Shown piece after piece: positions 45,714 through 57,709 of a stretch of DNA of 60,896 bases. The position numbers were made by a program, and so were the translations under genes. Position 1 is the stretch's first letter, and each line of letters starts with the position of its first letter. The notes beneath the pieces were generated by a model. It worked only from the letters and a program-made list of their open reading frames with translations. It did no database searches and was not told the DNA's origin. Location of the stretch: assembly GCA_009840575.1 (NCBI GenBank), contig VXNO01000084.1, positions 1-60,896 of the forward strand, written 5' to 3'. Source of the DNA: Chloroflexota bacterium (GTDB lineage Bacteria; Chloroflexota; Anaerolineae; Aggregatilineales; Phototrophicaceae).

Positions 45714-46811
45714 ATGCGCATTGCCCTGCTGGAAAGTTACTATGGCGGCAGTCATAAAGCCTGGGCGGACGGTTATCAACGACATTCTCAGCACGAAATC
45801 GAGCTGCTAACGCTGCCCGCGCAATTCTGGAAGTGGCGCATGCAAGGCGCTGCCATCAGTTTTGCGCGCCTGCTGCAATCCCAGCCCGATTTCATCCTCG
45901 CTTCCAGTATGATTGATTTATCGACCTTCCGCGCGCTGACCTATCGGCGGCTGGGCGCGACACCACTGGCGCTCTACCTGCACGAGAACCAACTCTCCTA
46001 CCCGCAAAACCAACGGCAAGGGCATGGCTGGCGCTATGGCTTCATCAATTATCTAAGCGCGTTGAGCGCCGATGCCGTCTACTTCAACAGTGACTATCAC
46101 CGTGCGGACTTCTTGGCGCAGTTGCCGCGCATGCTCAAGCACTTCGCCGATTACAACGAGCTAGAGAGCATAGACACGATCCGCCGCAAGTCGAAAACGT
46201 TGCCGCTGGGCATTGACCTGCGCCGATTCGATGCGCACCGCGCCACAAAGCCAGCCGGCGCGCCGCCACGCATCCTGTGGAATCACCGCTGGGAGAGCGA
46301 CAAAAATCCCGATGCTTTTGTCAGCAGCTTAATCCAACTGGCGGAGGGCGGCTACGACTTTCAAGTGGTCATCCTGGGTGAGCAATTTGGCGAGATGCCG
46401 GCGGCGTTTCGTAGGGCGCGGGAAGCCCTTGGCGGACGCATCATCCAACTGGGTTATGCGCGGTCTTTCGCCGAGTATGCGCGTTGGCTGTGGCGCTGCG
46501 ATTATGTCGTCAGCAGCGCCTGGCAAGAGTTCTTTGGCGCGGCTGTCTGCGAGGCGATGTATTGTCATTGCATCCCCATCTTGCCCGACCGCCTGAATTA
46601 TTCAAATCTGCTGCCGGGTGCGCTCAAGCCAGCCTGTTTATACGCGCGCGACAAGCTGACGGCGCAACTGGCATTTCACCTGGCGGGCGGCGGAGCGCCG
46701 AGCGACACGGAATTGCTGCGGGCGGAAGCGGCGCAATATGACTGGTCGCGGATGGTGCCGCAATATGACCGCGAGCTAGAAGGGCTGGCTAATCGGCTTG
46801 CGCCAGGCTAG
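45714..46811 (+). CDS. tRNA-queuosine alpha-mannosyltransferase-like (GTDC1/QTMAN family)
   Basis: A 365-residue GT-B glycosyltransferase. The N-terminal part ([45 protein letters not shown]) matches the former DUF3524 domain that defines human GTDC1, which mannosylates queuosine in tRNA-Asp. The C-terminal half ([34 protein letters not shown]) supplies the sugar-nucleotide site. If the function is conserved, it modifies Q34 of tRNA-Asp(GUC), which is encoded at 8351. It follows rel by 12 bases and overlaps gyrA by 23 bases at the 3' ends. Confidence 0.82.
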   Translation: MRIALLESYYGGSHKAWADGYQRHSQHEIELLTLPAQFWKWRMQGAAISFARLLQSQPDFILASSMIDLSTFRALTYRRLGATPLALYLHENQLSYPQNQRQGHGWRYGFINYLSALSADAVYFNSDYHRADFLAQLPRMLKHFADYNELESIDTIRRKSKTLPLGIDLRRFDAHRATKPAGAPPRILWNHRWESDKNPDAFVSSLIQLAEGGYDFQVVILGEQFGEMPAAFRRAREALGGRIIQLGYARSFAEYARWLWRCDYVVSSAWQEFFGAAVCEAMYCHCIPILPDRLNYSNLLPGALKPACLYARDKLTAQLAFHLAGGGAPSDTELLRAEAAQYDWSRMVPQYDRELEGLANRLAPG

Positions 46812-49320
46812 CATCGGTGCCGTTCTCGCTGGAAGCGCCTGGACGAGTCGCGGGCACCTGCTGCGGCGGCTCAGGATTATTGATGCGAAAGTCAATGCGA
46901 TGATGGTAGCGCGCGACGCCGACCACCGTCTCTTTGTCACGCAGAGCGATCACTTCATTACCGCCGGCGCTGCCTCGCTTCAAAGTCTTGGCCAGCCCCA
47001 GCGACATATATTTGGCTTTGCGTTTGTTGGTCAGCACCAGCGCAGTATCATCCAGCCGGCCGATGGTCGCAGCCGCGAGCCGCTTGCTGCCCAGTGGCAA
47101 GCGCATGGAAAGCACGCCGCTGCCACCGCGGCCTTGCGTCTTGTATTCGCGCATCGGCGTGGTCTTGGCGATGCCCCGCTCGGTGATATTCCAGGCGTAG
47201 AGTTTGTCATCGGCAACGAAAGCAGATACGACACGATCGTCCTGCGCCACCAGTTTGATGCCGCGCACGCCGCCAGCCGCCAGGCTCGTCGTGCGCACGT
47301 CTGCTTCGCTGAACCGGATGGCGTAGCCGCGCGCGCTGGCCAGCAGCAACTCGTCATCGCCACGACTGTACAAGGCGGCAACCAGCTTGTCGCCCCGCGC
47401 CAGTTTCATCACACTGAAGGCAGTCGACATCAAGCCCGGCAGTTCGCTCACTTTCAGCCGTTTGGCCTGTCCACGCGCGGTTACCAGGCAGATGTTACCA
47501 TCCGACAGCGAGGCGGGCAGGCACAGAAACGAGACGATGCGCTGCGCGGGCTGCAAGGCGCACAGGTCGCTGACCTGCATGCCCTCGCCGGCGCTTTTTA
47601 CCTGCGGGATTTGCTGTACGGGCACAGTCGCGCAATCGCCATCGTCCGCGAATAGATACGTAATCTGGCTCGTGCTGCTGTGCTGCAGCCAACGTGGCGG
47701 ATGCTTGGTGCGGGTTGTCACGCTCGGCGGCTCGGCTTTGTGCGTTCGTCCCAGGTGCCCGCTCGCGCTCAGCATGACGACGGTGGCTGCTTCTGGCACG
47801 AGGAAGTCGGCTTGCGATAGCGCGCTGGCTTCACCATCGGCGATGATGCTGCGGCGTGGATCGCCATAACGTTCTTTCACCGCCGTCAATGACTCGGCAA
47901 TATGCGCGCGCTGCCGCTGCGGATTTTCCAACAGCGTTTGCAACTGCTTGATATGCTGGCGGGTCGCTTTGTATTCGTCGCGCAGCTTGCGGCGTTCCAA
48001 CGCTGCCAGGCGGCGCAGCGCCATATCCAGGATGGCGCTGGCTTGAGTCTCGCTGACTTTGAATTGCTTAATCAGGTTGCGGCGGGCGGTTTCGCTGCTG
48101 CGTGACTTGCGGATTGCCGCGATGACGGCGTCCAGCTCATCTAACGCGATGAGAAGCCCCTCCAGGATATGGGCTCGTTCTTGCGCGCGCGCCAGGTCAA
48201 AGTGGCTGCTGCGCTGCAAGACCTCCAGCCGGTGCTGTAGATACACGCGCAATGCCTGCTTCAAGGTGAGCAGCCGCGGCTGCCCATCGACCAGCGCCAG
48301 CATGATGATGCCGAAGGTGCTTTGCAGCGGCGTGAGCTTGAAGAGGCGCGCCAGCACAGCGGTAACATCCACATTGCGCTGCAGCTCGATGACCAGGCGG
48401 ACGGCATTTTGACGGTCGGATTCATCGCGCAAATCAGCCAAGCCCTTAAGCCGATTGGCGTTGACCAGCATGGCGATACGCTCGATCAACGTCGTCTTGT
48501 TGACTTGATAGGGCAGCTCGCTGATGATAATGCGCGATTTGCCGCCGCCCATATCTTCGACATGCAGCTTGGCGCGCAGGGTAATCTTGCCGCGCCCGGT
48601 CGCCAGCGCTTGTCGCAACATGTCGTCTTTGCCGCGCCGCCCATAAATGACGCCGCCAGTGGGGAAGTCGGGGCCCTTGACGAAGCGCATCAGCTCATCG
48701 ACATCAATTTCATCCAGCCGCTGCCACTGGTCAAGCAAATGGCACAGCGCATCGCAGACTTCGCCCAGGTTGTGCGGCGGGATATTGGTGGACATGCCAA
48801 CCGCGATGCCAGACGCGCCATTGACCAGCAGGTTGGGCAAACTGGCTGGCAGCACAGTTGGCTCGTCCAACGTGCCATCAAAATTGTCGGCGAAATCAAC
48901 CGTGTCTTTATTAATATCAACCAGCAATTCGCTGCCGACGCTGGCCATGCGCGCTTCTGTATAGCGCATGGCAGCCGCGCCATCGCCGTCAATGCTGCCG
49001 AAGTTGCCTTGCCCGTCGATGAGCATATAGCGCATGGAAAAGTCCTGCGCCATGCGCACCATGGTGTCATAAACAGCGGCATCGCCATGCGGATGATATT
49101 TGCCCATCACCTCGCCAACGATGCGCGCGCTCTTTTTGTGCGTGCCGCCCGCGCCGATGCCCATATCGTGCATGGCGTACAAGATGCGCCGATGCACGGG
49201 TTTCAAGCCATCGCGCGCATCCGGGAGCGCCCGCGACACAATCACGCTCATAGCGTAACTCAAATAGGCATCGCGCATTTCGCTTTCGATTGTGACTTGA
49301 TGAATCGAAGAATCGGACAT
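46789..49320 (-). CDS. gyrA: DNA gyrase subunit A (or type IIA topoisomerase A subunit)
   Basis: An 843-residue type IIA topoisomerase subunit. It has an N-terminal breakage-reunion domain with catalytic Tyr120 ([10 protein letters not shown]), a coiled-coil tower and a C-terminal six-bladed DNA-wrapping domain. The quinolone region reads [11 protein letters not shown]: Ala81 stands at the E. coli Ser83 position. The GyrA box, canonically QRRGGKG, is QGRGGSG (729-735), so DNA wrapping may be weakened; a ParC-like role cannot be excluded. gyrB is not in the window. Its promoter at 49390-49419 is bracketed by an 11-bp inverted repeat. Confidence 0.93.
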   Translation of the reverse strand: MSDSSIHQVTIESEMRDAYLSYAMSVIVSRALPDARDGLKPVHRRILYAMHDMGIGAGGTHKKSARIVGEVMGKYHPHGDAAVYDTMVRMAQDFSMRYMLIDGQGNFGSIDGDGAAAMRYTEARMASVGSELLVDINKDTVDFADNFDGTLDEPTVLPASLPNLLVNGASGIAVGMSTNIPPHNLGEVCDALCHLLDQWQRLDEIDVDELMRFVKGPDFPTGGVIYGRRGKDDMLRQALATGRGKITLRAKLHVEDMGGGKSRIIISELPYQVNKTTLIERIAMLVNANRLKGLADLRDESDRQNAVRLVIELQRNVDVTAVLARLFKLTPLQSTFGIIMLALVDGQPRLLTLKQALRVYLQHRLEVLQRSSHFDLARAQERAHILEGLLIALDELDAVIAAIRKSRSSETARRNLIKQFKVSETQASAILDMALRRLAALERRKLRDEYKATRQHIKQLQTLLENPQRQRAHIAESLTAVKERYGDPRRSIIADGEASALSQADFLVPEAATVVMLSASGHLGRTHKAEPPSVTTRTKHPPRWLQHSSTSQITYLFADDGDCATVPVQQIPQVKSAGEGMQVSDLCALQPAQRIVSFLCLPASLSDGNICLVTARGQAKRLKVSELPGLMSTAFSVMKLARGDKLVAALYSRGDDELLLASARGYAIRFSEADVRTTSLAAGGVRGIKLVAQDDRVVSAFVADDKLYAWNITERGIAKTTPMREYKTQGRGGSGVLSMRLPLGSKRLAAATIGRLDDTALVLTNKRKAKYMSLGLAKTLKRGSAGGNEVIALRDKETVVGVARYHHRIDFRINNPEPPQQVPATRPGASSENGTDASLAQAD

Positions 49321-49354
49321 CGTGCGGCCTCAACGATAGCGAATAGCGAACAAA

Positions 49355-49431
49355 CCAGCAGCGCGCGGAAAAGCGGGCACAGCGACACCATTGTAGATGC
49401 CAAATAGAAAATCTGTCAAACGCGCTGCTGG
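49355..49431 (-). promoter_or_regulatory. gyrA promoter bracketed by an 11-bp inverted repeat
   Basis: On the minus strand: TTGACA (49419-49414), an 18-base spacer and TACAAT (49395-49390), with a start near 49383. One arm of a perfect 11-bp inverted repeat, CGCGCTGCTGG (49421-49431), touches the upstream side of the -35 box. The other arm, CCAGCAGCGCG (49355-49365), lies in the leader about 20 bases downstream of the start. This looks like a paired operator. Confidence 0.7.
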
Positions 49432-49488
49432 CGAAAGCGCCCCTCACCAAAAATAAGGGCGGGCTAATTCTGCTAAATCGCTGATAAA

Positions 49489-49545
49489 ACTCCCCTTCCC
49501 TGATGATTTGAGGGAAGGGGACGGGGGATGGGGATAGAAAAGCTG
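49489..49545. repeat. Hairpin repeat between rpoC and gyrA, possible terminator
   Basis: A perfect 10-bp stem CCCCTTCCCT/AGGGAAGGGG (49492-49501 with 49511-49520) and a 9-base loop, followed by a G-rich tail and ATAGAAAAGC. On the minus strand (rpoC direction) it is followed by AGTTTTAT, so it could act as a weak terminator for rpoC. It is the same repeat family as 13195-13245 in the opposite orientation. Confidence 0.6.
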
Positions 49546-49560
49546 GGAGGCGAAGCGCGA

Positions 49561-54192
<4,632 letters not shown>

Positions 54193-54343
54193 AGCCCAAC
54201 CTCCTCTGCGCTATGATGCTATATGAGTCGCTGAAATGATGCCGTGCCGACACACAAATGCCAATGCCAACAGGGCAACAGAGAACACAGCCCCTGAGCC
54301 CCTAAGACAAGGTTGATATGTGATTAATTCGCATATAGTGAAC

Positions 54344-54371
54344 ATTGTAGCGCGAATTGCGAGGCTGTCAA
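54344..54371 (-). promoter_or_regulatory. Promoter of rpoC
   Basis: On the minus strand: TTGACA (54371-54366), a 16-base spacer and TACAAT (54349-54344). Transcription would start near 54337, leaving a leader of about 145 bases before the TTG at 54192. The 309-base gap 54193-54501 holds this leader, the promoter, a repeat and the moeA promoter. The leader contains a tandem GGGGCT but no riboswitch I recognise. Confidence 0.75.
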
Positions 54372-54414
54372 GGCACAGAAGTAGTTTTATCTCTGCACTT
54401 CAGTAGTATTAATA

Positions 54415-54457
54415 CCCCTCCCTCATTTTGGGGGAGGTGGGGTGGGGGTAAAACTGT
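54415..54457. repeat. CCTCCCTCATTTTGGGGG repeat, copy 2
   Basis: Positions 54417-54434 are identical over 18 bases to 34412-34429, and AAAACTGT follows in both (54450 and 34447). In this copy the right end runs into the moeA -10 box. Confidence 0.6.
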
Positions 54458-54458
54458 A

Positions 54459-54467
54459 TGCTATAAT
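54459..54467 (+). promoter_or_regulatory. Extended -10 promoter of moeA
   Basis: TGCTATAAT: a consensus TATAAT (54462-54467) with a TGn extension, no -35 box visible. Start near 54474, with AGGAG and ATG 54502 downstream. Confidence 0.65.
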
Positions 54468-54501
54468 GCCCGCGCAAGTTCGCAACAGGAGCGCAGAAAC
54501 C

Positions 54502-55749
54502 ATGCCGCAATTGCTCAATGTCGACGCAGCCTTGGCGCAGATCCTGGCGGATATGCAGCCGCTGGGCAGCGAGAGCGTCGCGCTGGCGGAATCGCTGGGT
54601 CGCGTCATCGCCACCGACATCGCAGCGCCGCTGGATTTGCCGCCATTCGACAACTCCGCCATGGACGGCTATGCCATTCACCACGCAGACAGCCTCAGCG
54701 CCAGCCCACAGCAGCCAGCGACCTTGCACGTAACGCAGGATATATCGGCAGGCGACAGTCCGACAGACACTTTGCAGCCCGGGCAAGCCGCCCGCATCAT
54801 GACCGGCGCGCCTATTCCAGTTGGCTGCTCCGCAGTTGCGCCTGTGGAAGATACCGACGACAACTGGCGCAAAGCCAGCGGCACTGCCCCGCCCGAAGAA
54901 GTGCGCATCTATAGCCGCTACGGATATGGCGCGAATATCCGCCGCAAAGGTGAGAACATCGCTTTTGGCGCAACCATCATGGGAGCGGGCACCATCATCC
55001 AGCCAGCCGAGATGGGCATGCTGGCGGCGATCGGCTGCGCGCGCTTCGAGGTGCTGCGCAAGCCCAAGGTCGTCATCCTGGGCAGCGGCGACGAATTGGT
55101 CGATGTGCACGAAACGTTGAGCGCCGGCAAAATCCGCGATACCAACAGCTATACCTTGGCTGGCTTGATACGGCAGGCGGGCGGCATCCCCATCCGCTTG
55201 CCTATCGCGCGCGATAAGTTAAGTGAAATCCGCGCCTTGTACAGCCGCGCCCTGGGCATCAATCCCGACATGATCATCAGCAGCGCGGGCGTTTCAGTGG
55301 GGGCGGCTGACCTCGTGCGGGAAGTCATGGACGAGCTGGGCGATATCGACTTTTGGCGCATCAATATGCGTCCTGGCAAACCGCTGGCTTATGGCGCGCT
55401 GCAAGGCATTCCTTTTTTCGGTTTGCCCGGCAACCCCGTTTCCACCATGGTTACATTCGAAGTCTTGGTGCGGCCCGCATTGGCGAAGCTGGCTGGGCGC
55501 GCGCTGCGCAGGCGGACTATACAAGCGACCACCGCCGACGATCTGCGCTCGGATGGGCGGCGCAGCTACAACCGTGTGCGGCTCTCTCGGGAAGGCGGCG
55601 CAGTTGTAGCGCGCTCGACCGGCAGTCAAAGTTCGGGCGCGTTGATGTCCATGCTGCTGGCGGACGGGCTGGCGATTATCCCCGAGGGACAGCGGTTTGT
55701 GCCAGCAGGCAGCGAATTGCCGGTGCTGCTGCTGCGCCCACTTGAGTAG
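54502..55749 (+). CDS. moeA: Molybdopterin molybdenumtransferase
   Basis: Inserts molybdate into adenylated molybdopterin, the last common step of Mo cofactor synthesis. The 415-residue protein shows PFDNSAMDGYA, the SAGVSVGAADLVREV block and FGLPGNPVSTMVTFEV. The ATG at 54502 with AGGAG ten bases upstream is preferred; the longer frame from 54442 starts before the promoter. It complements moaC and the MoaD/E fusion at 36 kb, so the genome should make Mo enzymes. Confidence 0.95.
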   Translation: MPQLLNVDAALAQILADMQPLGSESVALAESLGRVIATDIAAPLDLPPFDNSAMDGYAIHHADSLSASPQQPATLHVTQDISAGDSPTDTLQPGQAARIMTGAPIPVGCSAVAPVEDTDDNWRKASGTAPPEEVRIYSRYGYGANIRRKGENIAFGATIMGAGTIIQPAEMGMLAAIGCARFEVLRKPKVVILGSGDELVDVHETLSAGKIRDTNSYTLAGLIRQAGGIPIRLPIARDKLSEIRALYSRALGINPDMIISSAGVSVGAADLVREVMDELGDIDFWRINMRPGKPLAYGALQGIPFFGLPGNPVSTMVTFEVLVRPALAKLAGRALRRRTIQATTADDLRSDGRRSYNRVRLSREGGAVVARSTGSQSSGALMSMLLADGLAIIPEGQRFVPAGSELPVLLLRPLE

Positions 55750-55767
55750 ACAGCGAGGATGACTGCC

Positions 55768-56193
55768 ATGCGCGATATTCGCCGAATACAGATGCTGCTG
55801 GTCGTGATTGGCTTGGCGGCCGCGTCTTATTTGAGCTACTTGAAAATCACCGATGCGCCAGCCGTCTGCGTAGAAGCGGGCGCATTTGATTGCAATGTCG
55901 TGCTGAACAGCCGCTATTCGGAACTGGCGGGCATCCCAATCGCCTATCTGGGCTTGGCGGTCTATGCCATCATCGGCGGGCTGCTGTTGCTGGAAACGCG
56001 CCTGGACTTCCTGCGCGAGAATGCCAGCCTGCTCATCTTTGGCATCGGGCTATTCGCCTGGCTGTTTTCGATGTGGCTGGTCTATGTCCAGGTGGGTTTG
56101 CTGCAGGCGCTCTGCCCCTGGTGCCTGACGCACGAACTGAACTTTACGATCCTCTTCGGCACAATCGTCTATCGCGTGTATCGCAGCTTGTAA
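55768..56193 (+). CDS. Vitamin K epoxide reductase (VKOR) family protein
   Basis: A 141-residue four-helix membrane protein. It has the loop cysteines in AVCVEAGAFDCNVV, the conserved Ser in RYSELAGIPIAYLG and the active-site LCPWCLTHE (CxxC). Bacterial VKOR reoxidises a DsbA-like partner with quinone, supporting disulfide formation outside the membrane. No thioredoxin domain is fused. ATG 55768 has GAGG nine bases upstream and is preferred to ATG 55759. It lies 18 bases after moeA. Confidence 0.92.
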   Translation: MRDIRRIQMLLVVIGLAAASYLSYLKITDAPAVCVEAGAFDCNVVLNSRYSELAGIPIAYLGLAVYAIIGGLLLLETRLDFLRENASLLIFGIGLFAWLFSMWLVYVQVGLLQALCPWCLTHELNFTILFGTIVYRVYRSL

Positions 56194-56200
56194 GCGTGGG

Positions 56201-56878
56201 CTAACGCGGCGCGCCACGCAGGGTTCTCGCCAGGATGTCTTCTTGCTGGCGGCGGTGATTGCCGCGGCCGCGCTGGCGGCTCGATTCGCGTGGGTTCAGG
56301 CTGGTTTCGCTTTGCATCGCGCGGCGGAATGCCTGCGCCATGGAGGTGGGCATGTCCTCGTCTTCGTCTTCATCGATTGCGGCTGCGACCGGCTCTTCGG
56401 GCTGCTTCATCGTTAAGTCGATCTTGCGCGGGCGGCCGCTCTTTTTGATGACCCGCACTTGCACAGCTTGCCCGACCGCAGCGACATCACTGGGCGAGCG
56501 AACATAGCCATCCGCCATTTCTGAGACATGCACCATGCCGGGTCGTTCCGCGCCAAAATCGACGAAGACGCCAAAGTCTTCCACGCGGATGACTTCGCCA
56601 GTATAGGTATTGCCTTGTTTGATGGTCGCCCAAGGCACGGCGGGCGGCTTCTCAAAAGTCAGGGCGACATGGCCATCGCGCCGCGTTTTATACACAAAGG
56701 CGGTGATTTCCGCGCCGGGCTGCATGTTGGCGCCGTTGCCGTCCGCGTTCAACTGCGATACATGCAACAAAGCGTCTTGCTCCGTGCCAATATCCACCAG
56801 CGCGCCATAAATGCCCAGATGCCGCACCTTGCCTTGTACTTCCGCGCCGATCATCAGCGCCCCCGCTTTAACTGACAT
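56201..56878 (-). CDS. Two-domain S1 RNA-binding protein
   Basis: A 225-residue protein with two S1 (OB-fold) domains, at about 5-75 (GAEVQGKVRHLGIYGALVDI) and 85-160 (GNTYTGEVIRVEDFGVFVDF). An acidic stretch (EDEDED) and a disordered, basic, Arg/Gln-rich tail follow. Likely binds RNA, perhaps on the ribosome or in RNA decay, but the partner is unknown. It is much shorter than ribosomal protein S1. Ends convergently with the VKOR gene, 7 bases apart. Confidence 0.85.
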   Translation of the reverse strand: MSVKAGALMIGAEVQGKVRHLGIYGALVDIGTEQDALLHVSQLNADGNGANMQPGAEITAFVYKTRRDGHVALTFEKPPAVPWATIKQGNTYTGEVIRVEDFGVFVDFGAERPGMVHVSEMADGYVRSPSDVAAVGQAVQVRVIKKSGRPRKIDLTMKQPEEPVAAAIDEDEDEDMPTSMAQAFRRAMQSETSLNPRESSRQRGRGNHRRQQEDILARTLRGAPR

Positions 56879-56921
56879 ACTTCACTTACTCCTCGTTCTC
56901 GCTTATTGCATCGCGTCTTGC

Positions 56922-57629
56922 TTAGTTTGTCGGGCAGGCTTCTTCATCGCCGACGCCCTCACCCACATAGTTATAGTCTTCGCCGCTGTAGCTTGTGAAT
57001 GAGGTGAAACCAGCCCATTCAAACAAGCTGGTGCATTCCAGCAACTGCTGCAATTCAGACGCCCCCAGATGCAGCAAACCGATGATCGGGCTGTCGGTCG
57101 CAAGTGAGCCACCCGCGGGATTGGCGACGAAGGCATAGATTACCAGCGAGCGCTCGGTGTACATCAACGCGACATAACCTTGTTCTTCGCTGACTTGCTG
57201 TCCAATCGCATAGTTTGGCTCGCCATAGCGATCATAAACGGGACCAAAAGTCATGACTGGCGCCGTCTGCAGCAAGAAGGAAGATACATTTTCGCCATCG
57301 CGGCTGACCACTTGGCAGCAGCCAGGATTTTCACCCTCGGCAAAGGTGAAGCTGCGCGCCAGGCTGTCTTCTTGGGGCTCGGGTTCTTCGACAATTTTGA
57401 AGCGCTCATCGCCTTCGATGATCAGTTTGGCATCGCGATAAGATGTTTCATCGGGGGTGATGCCCTGCCAGCAAGGCGCTTCGCAAGGCTCGCCCGTCAT
57501 CAGGCTTATATCGCGCAATTTGGTCTCGTCCAGCAGGTTGACCTCGCCACCACAGGCGGTAAGCAACAGCGCAGCCACTAGCAGGCATAGGGGCAGGAGT
57601 CGGTTCATCTGGCTTCGCTTTCGCAACAT
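56922..57629 (-). CDS. Predicted lipoprotein of unknown function
   Basis: A 235-residue protein with a lipoprotein signal: basic n-region (MLRKRSQMNR), hydrophobic core and lipobox LTAC, with acylated Cys expected at about residue 26. The mature part is acidic, with cysteines in CEAPCWQGI, a vicinal pair in NPGCCQVV, and two near the C-terminus (LLECTSL and EEACPTN). The start of the mature domain (PCWQGITPDETS) resembles small lipoproteins common in Anaerolineae, but I cannot name a function. ATG 57629 with AAGGA upstream is preferred over 57608. Confidence 0.7.
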   Translation of the reverse strand: MLRKRSQMNRLLPLCLLVAALLLTACGGEVNLLDETKLRDISLMTGEPCEAPCWQGITPDETSYRDAKLIIEGDERFKIVEEPEPQEDSLARSFTFAEGENPGCCQVVSRDGENVSSFLLQTAPVMTFGPVYDRYGEPNYAIGQQVSEEQGYVALMYTERSLVIYAFVANPAGGSLATDSPIIGLLHLGASELQQLLECTSLFEWAGFTSFTSYSGEDYNYVGEGVGDEEACPTN

Positions 57630-57650
57630 AGCGGTCCTTGCAACGGAGCA

Positions 57651-57680
57651 ATCATAGCAGAGTCCGCCAGCATCCCGCAA
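57651..57680 (-). promoter_or_regulatory. Promoter of the lipoprotein gene
   Basis: On the minus strand: TTGCGG (57680-57675), an 18-base spacer and TATGAT (57656-57651) with a TGC extension. About 20 bases upstream of the ATG. Confidence 0.5.
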
Positions 57681-57709
57681 TAGCGCGGCAAGGCGAATTT
57701 CATCCAGCC

